Positions 58,627 to 64,000 of a stretch of DNA of 64,000 nt are shown piece by piece. Made by a program: the position numbers and the translations under genes. Positions within the stretch are counted from its first letter, which is position 1. The number at the start of each line of letters is the position of its first letter. Source of the DNA: Pseudomonas sp. Leaf58 (GTDB taxonomy: Bacteria > Pseudomonadota > Gammaproteobacteria > Pseudomonadales > Pseudomonadaceae); the NCBI RefSeq assembly GCF_003627215.1, contig NZ_CP032677.1, forward strand, positions 3,043,501 through 3,107,500, written 5' to 3'. Below the pieces are notes generated by a model that was not told the origin of the DNA, did not search any database, and saw nothing but the letters and a program-made list of their open reading frames with translations.

Positions 58627-59731
58627 ATTTCCATCCCAGCTTGTCGTTGTCGCTCAGCCAGTCGCCGAGCCGTTCCAGGCATGCCGCCGAACCGCCCAGG
58701 GCAATCCCGAGGGCGCGGCTCCAGTACAGAAAGCGATGAATCGGGTAGGTCAGGTCGACGCCAATGCCGCCGTGCACGTGCTGGGCGGCATGGCCAATGC
58801 GGTGGCCCGCTTCGCAAGCCAGGTAGGCGGTTGCTAGCGCCTCGGACGGCGCCGGCAGGCCGGCGTCCAGGCGGTAGCACAATTGCCACAGGGCGCTGCG
58901 CAACGCCTCCAAGGCGATATGGGCGTCGGCCATGCTCATCTGCACGGCCTGGAAGCTGCCGATGCGCCGGTCGAACTGCTGGCGCTCGCCGACATACGCC
59001 ACGGTACGGCGGATATGCTCGGCGCTGACGCCCAGTTGCAAGGCCGCCAAGGCGGCGATGGCGCGTGGTTCGAGCCAGGCCAGCGCGGCGGCTGGCAACA
59101 CACGGTCGGCGCTGACCCGCAGGCCCTCGACCTGCAGGTCGCTGATGGCTTCACCGTGGGTGAGCACGCCGGGCACGCGGCGCACGGCCGGGTCGCCCAG
59201 CTCGAGCAACAACAACCGCGGCTGGCCGTCGGCAAGTACCGGCAGCAGCGCCGCCTGGGCTTGCCCGCCCAACGCCAAGGCAGCCACCTGGCCGGCCACC
59301 TGCCAGCCCTCGGCGCAAGCGCTGGCGTTCAGGGCGATGCCGCCCGCAGCATGCAAGCCGTCCAGCGACAGGCTCAGCAACAGCTTGCCAGACGCAGCCT
59401 TGGCGGCCAGCTGCGCCGCCTCGCCCAAGCCGAAGGAGGCCAGGGTCGCGGCAGCCAGTTGGTGGCGCCACAGCGGCACCTGGCCAAGGCTACGGCCCTG
59501 GGCCTGCAGCACCAACATCAGCTCGGTCATGCCCAGGCCGCTGCCGCCCTGGGCTTCGGGGATGGCCAGGGCGTGCAAGCCAGTTTCCTGGCACAGCGCC
59601 CACAGCGGCGCCATCAACGGCTCGCCACTGCTGTCCCATTGGCGCAGGTAGTCGTCATGGCAGTGGTCGCTGAACAGGCTATCGGCCATCTGTTCGATGG
59701 CGCGCTGGTCTTCGCTTAATTGAAAATCCAT
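58598..59731 (-). CDS. chsE1: ChsE1/FadE28-like steroid acyl-CoA dehydrogenase subunit
   Basis: 377 residues. N-terminal MDFQLSEDQRAIEQMADSLF, then a weakly conserved middle with an alanine/leucine-rich stretch (about 105-180), and C-terminal RQQFDRRIGSFQAVQMSMADAHIALEAL with HVHGGIGVDLTYPIHRFLYW. This is the short, less conserved partner of the ChsE1-ChsE2 heterotetramer. It acts on the C22 side-chain CoA ester. It lies between chsH2 and chsH1, with overlap on the latter. The pairing is supported by the operon and by the same gene set in actinobacteria. Confidence 0.84.
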   Translation of the reverse strand: MDFQLSEDQRAIEQMADSLFSDHCHDDYLRQWDSSGEPLMAPLWALCQETGLHALAIPEAQGGSGLGMTELMLVLQAQGRSLGQVPLWRHQLAAATLASFGLGEAAQLAAKAASGKLLLSLSLDGLHAAGGIALNASACAEGWQVAGQVAALALGGQAQAALLPVLADGQPRLLLLELGDPAVRRVPGVLTHGEAISDLQVEGLRVSADRVLPAAALAWLEPRAIAALAALQLGVSAEHIRRTVAYVGERQQFDRRIGSFQAVQMSMADAHIALEALRSALWQLCYRLDAGLPAPSEALATAYLACEAGHRIGHAAQHVHGGIGVDLTYPIHRFLYWSRALGIALGGSAACLERLGDWLSDNDKLGWKYDLEEHQAL

Positions 59732-59743
59732 GCGTGCACCCTC

Positions 59744-60712
59744 CTACTCGGCCACGGGCCGGAACAATGGCAGGGTCTGCTGCTCATCGAAGGTGTGGAA
59801 CTCGACCTGCAGGCGCTGGCCGATCTGCAACTGCTCGCGCTGCACGCCGCTAAGCCCGGCAATCAAGCGCACGCCTTCGTCCAGCTCGATCAGGCCGATT
59901 GGGTTGGGGTGGTCGAACGGCGGCACTTCCGGGTAGTGCATGACCACGAACGAATACAGGCTGCCGCGCCCGCTCGCCTGCACGCTGTCCCACTCGAAAC
60001 TGTGGCACTGCATGCACACCGGTGCCGGTGGGTGGCGCAAGGTGGCGCAGGCAGTGCAGCGCTGGATCAGCAGCCGGCCTTCGGCACAGCCCTCCCAGAA
60101 GAACCGGGTATCGTCGCTGACCCCCGGCAACGGGCGCTTGGCCTTGGCCAGCGCGGCCTGTGGCTTAGCCGCCGGCTGCGGGTTGGCCGGGCGGAACTTG
60201 AACACGCGGAACAGCAACTCGCCCACCGGTTCGTCGCCTTCTGGCTTTTCGACGAAATGGCTCATCACCAGGGTGACGAAGAAGCCGGTGCCCAGGGCGG
60301 TGGTCTTCTCGTCGCCCACCGCGTCCAAGCGGGTGGTGTAGTACAGCCGCTCGCCCAGCTGCACGGGGCGGGTGAAGCTCAGCTCGGAGTTCACCGCCAC
60401 CACCGAGGCGTAGCCGTATTCTTCGATCAGCTTGAGCACTTCGTAGGGGTTCTGCTCGGTGGAACCCGGTGGGTAGTTGTTGGCATGCAGACCTTCCATG
60501 GTCCACACCTGAAGCATGGCCGGCGGTGCGACGATCGCCTGGTGCGGGCTGCTTTGGGCAAAGTCGGCGTCGCTGTAGAGCGGGTTATCGATGCCCATGA
60601 TCTCGCACCACTGGCGGATCATCGGCGCATTCACCGCATCCCAGGCATACACCCGGCCATATTCGCGGCCCACGAGGGCGCGCACGCTGGATAGCAATTG
60701 TGGATCAGCCAA
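59744..60712 (-). CDS. chsH2: ChsH2-like MaoC-DUF35 fusion protein, TTG start
   Basis: 322 residues from TTG 60712, with AGGAG 6 bp upstream; no ATG is available near, and a TTG at 60727 has no ribosome site. The first part (about 1-170) is a MaoC-like domain (AFVNPLYSD-type IDNPLYSDADFAQSSPHQAIVAPP, ELSFTRPVQLGERLYY). A linker (about 175-195, Ala/Lys/Pro-rich) leads to the DUF35 domain with FFWEGCAEGRLLIQRC, the zinc ribbon CTAC...CMQC and the OB-fold. This is the normal ChsH2 order. The MaoC domain pairs with ChsH1; the DUF35 domain binds Ltp2. Confidence 0.86.
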   Translation of the reverse strand: MADPQLLSSVRALVGREYGRVYAWDAVNAPMIRQWCEIMGIDNPLYSDADFAQSSPHQAIVAPPAMLQVWTMEGLHANNYPPGSTEQNPYEVLKLIEEYGYASVVAVNSELSFTRPVQLGERLYYTTRLDAVGDEKTTALGTGFFVTLVMSHFVEKPEGDEPVGELLFRVFKFRPANPQPAAKPQAALAKAKRPLPGVSDDTRFFWEGCAEGRLLIQRCTACATLRHPPAPVCMQCHSFEWDSVQASGRGSLYSFVVMHYPEVPPFDHPNPIGLIELDEGVRLIAGLSGVQREQLQIGQRLQVEFHTFDEQQTLPLFRPVAE

Positions 60713-60769
60713 AGTCGTCTCCTGCAACGTGAGGGCGGCAAGCCGATGCGGCCACCGCCAGGTGGTCGA

Positions 60770-61543
60770 TCAAGTGGGTAAGGCCTGTGCCGCGCTGAGA
60801 AACGCCGGGCGTTCGCCACCGCCGTGCAGCAGCAGGTTGCAACCGCTGGCGTAGCTGGCGAGCGGTGAGGCGATGTACAGGCAGGCGTTGGCGATGTCGC
60901 TGGCATCGGCCATACGCCCGGCGGGTATGCCGGCGCTGACGGCGGCGATGCCGTGCGCGTTGCCGTAGTGCAGGTGGGCCTGGTCGGTCAGCACCAGGCC
61001 TGGGCTGACCGCAACCACGCGGACTTTGGGCGCCCACTCCACGGCCAGCGACTGCACCAGCGCCAGCACCCCGGCCTTGGCCGCGCCATAGGCTGCGGTG
61101 CCGGGCGATGCGCGCAAGGCACTGATGCTGCCGATGAAGACGATGCAGCCACCTTCGGCCTGGCTTTGCATCAAGCGGTTGGCATGCTGGGCTGCGTTGA
61201 GCGGCGCAATCAGGTTGAGCCGCAGGATGCTCTCGTGAAACCGTGGCGAGGCCGTGGCGGCGACCGCCGACGGGCTGCCACCGGCGTTGTTGACCAGCAC
61301 GTCGAGGCGGCCGAAGTCACGCTCGACGCTGTCGAACAACGCTTGCAGCGAATCGCCGTCGCGTACATCGGCGGCGATGAACGCCGCGCTGCGCCCATTG
61401 GCGCTCGGCAGTTGCTCGGGTTGGCTGCGGGCGCAGACGATCACCTGCGCCCCGGCCGCCAGAAACCCCTCGGCGATGCCGGCCCCGATGCCCTTGCTGC
61501 CGCCGGTGACGAGTACCACCTTGCCACTGAAATCAAGCCCCAT
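60770..61543 (-). CDS. SDR-family oxidoreductase heading the side-chain operon
   Basis: 257 residues. TGGSKGIG at 13-20, NNAG at 85-88, Ser139, Tyr152 and Lys156. The C-terminus ASPLASYASGCNLLLHGGG departs from the common DGG ending. It lies 57 bp upstream of chsH2 and is the first gene of the run down to the CoA ligase at 51680. It might oxidise the side-chain hydroxyl or a ring hydroxyl. No specific orthologue is recognised. A near-symmetric conserved dyad at 61601 could drive both this gene and the divergent crotonase. Confidence 0.8.
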   Translation of the reverse strand: MGLDFSGKVVLVTGGSKGIGAGIAEGFLAAGAQVIVCARSQPEQLPSANGRSAAFIAADVRDGDSLQALFDSVERDFGRLDVLVNNAGGSPSAVAATASPRFHESILRLNLIAPLNAAQHANRLMQSQAEGGCIVFIGSISALRASPGTAAYGAAKAGVLALVQSLAVEWAPKVRVVAVSPGLVLTDQAHLHYGNAHGIAAVSAGIPAGRMADASDIANACLYIASPLASYASGCNLLLHGGGERPAFLSAAQALPT

Positions 61544-61600
61544 TGCATGTTCCTCGTTCTGCTGTGCATACCGACTCTAGAGGCTCGCGGCAGGCCGTAC

Positions 61601-61618
61601 TTCGTCTGAACGGACGAT
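61601..61618 (+). promoter_or_regulatory. Conserved 18-bp dyad between SDR and crotonase genes
   Basis: TCGTCTGAACGGACGATG, 62 bp before the crotonase ATG. Both halves resemble the strong half-site (TCGTC / GACGA), so it is nearly symmetric. On the minus strand TAGAGT lies about 20 bp away, so one site may serve both directions. Confidence 0.75.
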
Positions 61619-61680
61619 GAATAGGCCAGGGCCAGGGGCAACACTGGCGGCCATCGCGCCCCTTGCACGTGAGGAAAACC

Positions 61681-62466
61681 ATGCCTGACACCGCTGCACC
61701 ACCGGTCCTGCTCGAACGCCCGCTACCCGGCGTGGCGCTGCTGCGCCTGAACCGCCCACACGCCACCAATGCCTTGAGCCTGGAGCTGCAAGCCCTGCTA
61801 TCGCAGCACTTCGCCGAACTGGGCGCTGACCCGGCGGTGCGCTGCATTTTGCTGACCGGTGGTGACAAGGTGTTCGCTGCCGGGGGTGACATCGGCAGCA
61901 TGGCCGGGGTGGGCCCGATCGATATCTACCAGCGGCACACCGAGCGGGTTTGGGCGCCGATTCAGCACTGCCCGAAACCCGTGATCGCGGCCGTGTGCGG
62001 CTATGCCTACGGCGGCGGCTGTGAACTGGCGATGCTCGCCGACCTGATCGTGGCCGGGCGCGGCGCGCGCTTCTGCCAACCGGAAATCCGCATTGGCATC
62101 ATGCCCGGCATCGGTGGCACCCAGCGCCTGCTGAGGGCTGTAGGCAAGGTCAAGGCCATGCGCATGGCCCTGACCGGGCAGCCGATCAGTGCCGAGGAGG
62201 CGTGGGTGGCCGGGCTGGTCAGCGACCTGGTCGACGATGACCAGGTGCAGGCCCACGCGCTGGAACTGGCGCGGGTGATTGCAGCGATGCCGGCGCTGGC
62301 CGCCGAGCAGATCAAGGAAGTGATTTTGGCGGGGATGGATGCGCCACTGGACGCGGCCTTGGCGCTGGAGCGCAAGGCCAATGCGTTGCTGTTTGCCTCG
62401 CGCGACCAGAAGGAAGGGATGCAGGCGTTTATCGAGAAACGGCCGGCGCGGTTTGAGGGGTGCTGA
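61681..62466 (+). CDS. Enoyl-CoA hydratase/isomerase family protein
   Basis: 261 residues from ATG 61681 with GAGGAAAACC before it. Complete crotonase motifs: GGDKVFAAGGDIGSM (first oxyanion loop) and CGYAYGGGCELAMLADLIVAG (second loop, Glu of the hydratase pair), then PEIRIGIMPGIGGTQRL with the second Glu. Both catalytic glutamates of true hydratases seem present, unlike in EchA20. It is monocistronic and divergent from the side-chain operon. It probably hydrates an enoyl-CoA of side-chain or ring-derived beta-oxidation. The substrate cannot be given. Confidence 0.85.
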   Translation: MPDTAAPPVLLERPLPGVALLRLNRPHATNALSLELQALLSQHFAELGADPAVRCILLTGGDKVFAAGGDIGSMAGVGPIDIYQRHTERVWAPIQHCPKPVIAAVCGYAYGGGCELAMLADLIVAGRGARFCQPEIRIGIMPGIGGTQRLLRAVGKVKAMRMALTGQPISAEEAWVAGLVSDLVDDDQVQAHALELARVIAAMPALAAEQIKEVILAGMDAPLDAALALERKANALLFASRDQKEGMQAFIEKRPARFEGC

Positions 62467-62474
62467 ACAGGGGG

Positions 62475-62590
62475 GGCTGCTTTGCAGCCCTTCGCGGGCA
62501 CGCCCGCTCCCACAGGGACCGCGCATGCCTCCTGGGCTGCGCCAATCCTGTGGGAGCGGGCGTGCCCGTGAAGGGCCGCAAAGCGGCCCC
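62475..62590. repeat. REP palindrome pair in convergent gap
   Basis: CGCGGGCACGCCCGCTCCCA and TGTGGGAGCGGGCGTGCCCG face each other with GGGCTGC / GGGCCGC side stems. It lies between convergent genes and probably works as a transcript end. Confidence 0.82.
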
Positions 62591-62597
62591 GGTCGCT

Positions 62598-63365
62598 TCA
62601 GATCGACATCACCAACTGCCCGCTGTCGATTCGCAACTCCACCCCATTCACCGCCCGCGCCTCATCACTGGCCAGGTACAGCACACTGGCCGCCACATCC
62701 TCGGGCAGGCACATGCGGTTCATCGGGTCGCTGTCGATGGTCAACCGGGCCGGGTCGACACCCTCGGGGAAGCCGCCACGGGTCATGTCGGTCAGCACGC
62801 CGTCCGGATGCAGCGAGTTGCAGCGGATGCGATAGCGGCGCCGCCGGCACAACGCCGCTACCGAACGGGTCAACGCCGCCACCGCACCTTTCGAGGCGCT
62901 GTAGGCCAAGTAATCGTCACGCCCGGCCAGGGCCGCCACCGACGACAGGTTGATGATCGACCCACCGTGCTGCTTCATCAGTGCGATACCTGCCCGGCAG
63001 CCGAGAAATACACTGGCGGCATTGACCCGCATCAGCCGGTCCCAGTCGCGCAGTTCGGTATCCTCGATGTTGCCGGGCTGCAGCATGCCGGCGTTGTTCA
63101 GCAAAATGTCCAGCCGGCCATGGCGCTCGGCGATCACGTCCATCACCCGCTGCCACTGCGCCTCATCACTGGCATCGTGAACAATGAAGCTGGCCGCCGG
63201 GCCAAGGGCTTCGGCCAAGGCCAGCCCGGCCTGTTCATCGATATCGCTGATCAGCACCTGGGCACCCTGCTCCACCAGCAGCCGTGCACTGGCCGCACCA
63301 ATACCCTTGGCGCCCCCGGTGACCAAGGCCACCTTGCCCTGCACCCGCCCGTTTCGTTCACTCAT
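62598..63365 (-). CDS. 3-beta/17-beta-hydroxysteroid dehydrogenase
   Basis: 255 residues. It closely follows the Comamonas testosteroni 3-beta/17-beta-HSD as recalled: RVQGKVALVTGGAKGIG (glycine motif 17-23), SFIVHDASDEAQWQRVM, NNAGMLQPGNIE, Ser141/142, Tyr155 and Lys159, NSLHPDGVLTDM and LASDEARAVNGVELRIDSG. The enzyme oxidises 3-beta- and 17-beta-hydroxyls to ketones at the entry of steroid degradation. The ATG overlaps the stop of the KstD-like gene (63362-63365). The HPDG motif in place of a plain PG after the active site is characteristic of this enzyme. Confidence 0.87.
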   Translation of the reverse strand: MSERNGRVQGKVALVTGGAKGIGAASARLLVEQGAQVLISDIDEQAGLALAEALGPAASFIVHDASDEAQWQRVMDVIAERHGRLDILLNNAGMLQPGNIEDTELRDWDRLMRVNAASVFLGCRAGIALMKQHGGSIINLSSVAALAGRDDYLAYSASKGAVAALTRSVAALCRRRRYRIRCNSLHPDGVLTDMTRGGFPEGVDPARLTIDSDPMNRMCLPEDVAASVLYLASDEARAVNGVELRIDSGQLVMSI

Positions 63366-64000
63366 GACGCCACCTCGCAGTCTGTGTTCAAACGTGCCCC
63401 GGCCACCACGGCTGCGCCGGCGCGACGCCCGGAGAACACGCAGTCGGCCAGTGACAGGCCACTGATATAAAGATGAGAAGGAATACCCAGCGCCGTGCGC
63501 CCGGCTGCAAACAGCCCGGCGATTGCCTGGCCAGCGTCATCCAGCACCGCGCCGCTTTGCTCGTCCACGCGCAGGCCCCCCAGGGTCAGCGCCCCCAGCG
63601 GGAAGATCGGGTTACCCACAGAAATGTCGCAGGCGTAGAACGGTGCCTGCTCCAACACCTGGCGCCCTGCCAATGACTTGCCGAACGGGTCCGCTGCCTG
63701 GCCGCGGGCGGCGGCGTTGTTGGCCAGCAATGCCTGGCGCAGGTGCTCGGCCTGCATGCCGGTGGTTTGCGCCAACTGCTGCACGGATTTGCCCTTGCGC
63801 GCGCCCAATAGCATCAACACCAATGCCGGCAACGCCTGGAACCACCAATAGCCACCGAACAACGCCTCGCGCAGGGCGCGCTTGCGCAGCGGCGCATCGA
63901 GCACCAGCCAGGCCTGCCCGCCCTGCTCTTCCATCAATGGCTGGCCAAGGGTGGCGCCATACACTTCTTCGTTGCAAAAACGCTCGCCGGCACGGTTGAC
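63362..64000 (-). CDS. KstD-like FAD-dependent 3-ketosteroid dehydrogenase, C-terminal part only
   Basis: The frame is open to the window's right edge; 212 C-terminal residues are visible, starting VNRAGERFCNEEVYGATLG. The segment GLFAAGRTALGIPSHLYISG is the flavin/substrate C-terminal motif of the KstD/fumarate-reductase-like flavoprotein family. The ending SLADCVFSGRRAG looks more like the Delta4-(5-alpha)-type dehydrogenases than the Delta1-type (which usually has a TYPGPG motif), so it may desaturate ring A at C4 or C1. Without the N-terminal Rossmann domain this cannot be settled. It is coupled (ATGA) to the 3-beta/17-beta-HSD gene, consistent with successive ring A oxidations. Confidence 0.78.
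   Translation of the reverse strand, partial: VNRAGERFCNEEVYGATLGQPLMEEQGGQAWLVLDAPLRKRALREALFGGYWWFQALPALVLMLLGARKGKSVQQLAQTTGMQAEHLRQALLANNAAARGQAADPFGKSLAGRQVLEQAPFYACDISVGNPIFPLGALTLGGLRVDEQSGAVLDDAGQAIAGLFAAGRTALGIPSHLYISGLSLADCVFSGRRAGAAVVAGARLNTDCEVAS

Noticed and set aside
1-64000. tRNA, rRNA, insertion sequences, phage or integrase genes
   Set aside because: None recognised on either strand; base composition and style are uniform, so there is no direct sign of recent transfer of the cluster.

Overview
The window is GC-rich, densely packed DNA of a Pseudomonas (P. putida-like), judged from the 'TGTGGGAGCGGGYNTRCCCGCG' type REP palindromes and protein style. It holds most of a steroid / bile-acid catabolic cluster: about 48 genes, nearly all assignable to aerobic 9,10-seco degradation. 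Gene identities rest on recalled family resemblance, mainly to the Mycobacterium tuberculosis, Comamonas and Pseudomonas steroid genes; no search was run.

Layout. (i) 1-2847 (-): an envelope pair, a YCF48-type beta-propeller and an RND/MMPL pump (cut by the window edge). (ii) 3146-15382 (-): a 13-gene run from hsaC through ipdA, ipdB, a crotonase, ipdC, echA20, fadE30 plus a partner dehydrogenase, fadA6, an SDR, ipdF, a MaoC hydratase and a thiolase. This is the ring C/D module, headed by the ring A extradiol dioxygenase. (iii) 15662-18009 (+): an acyl-CoA dehydrogenase pair. (iv) 18219-20373 (-): a SnoaL/NTF2-fold protein and two SDRs. (v) 20611-21444 (+): hsaD. (vi) 21524-28336 (-): an OYE-like Fe-S flavoprotein, a DUF1302 outer-membrane protein, fadD3, kshB and hsaA. 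(vii) 28544-32164 (+): a 7-alpha-HSDH-like SDR, then hsaE, hsaG, hsaF. (viii) 32269-35211 (-): an SDR, hsdA (3-alpha-HSD) and a LuxR-type regulator resembling TeiR. (ix) 35367-38748 (-): a second YCF48/RND pair. (x) 39001-46945 (-): a DUF35-MaoC fusion, an Ltp-type thiolase, a second DUF1302 protein, a metallo-beta-lactamase-fold protein, a FATP-type CoA ligase and an OYE. (xi) 47186-48511 (+): an MFS permease, followed by a 251-bp tandem repeat array to about 50051. (xii) 50213-60712 (-): DUF1329, a CoA ligase, an acyl-CoA dehydrogenase pair, then chsE2, ltp2, chsH1, chsE1 and chsH2, the three-carbon side-chain removal module. (xiii) 60770-64000: an SDR, a crotonase (+), 3-beta/17-beta-HSD and the end of a KstD-like flavoprotein.

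The genes would work together as follows: uptake or export by the DUF1302/DUF1329/YCF48/RND and MFS proteins; CoA activation and side-chain beta-oxidation with aldolytic cleavage; hydroxyl-group epimerisation and oxidation by many SDRs; ring A/B opening (KstD, KshB, HsaA, HsaC, HsaD); the HsaE-F-G route for the C5 fragment; and FadD3/Ipd/EchA20/FadA6 for rings C and D. KshA, HsaB, an aldehyde dehydrogenase and a complete KstD are not in this window.

The most interesting unexplained signal is an 18-bp dyad, consensus TAGTCCNNNNGGACGATG. It occurs 13 times, always in an intergenic promoter position and always pointing toward a gene. In the divergent gaps it occurs as two outward-facing copies (or one near-symmetric copy). 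It is followed about 20 bp later by a -10-like hexamer, as expected of a LuxR-type activator site at about -42. Together with the duplicated envelope genes and the 251-bp repeat array it deserves follow-up.
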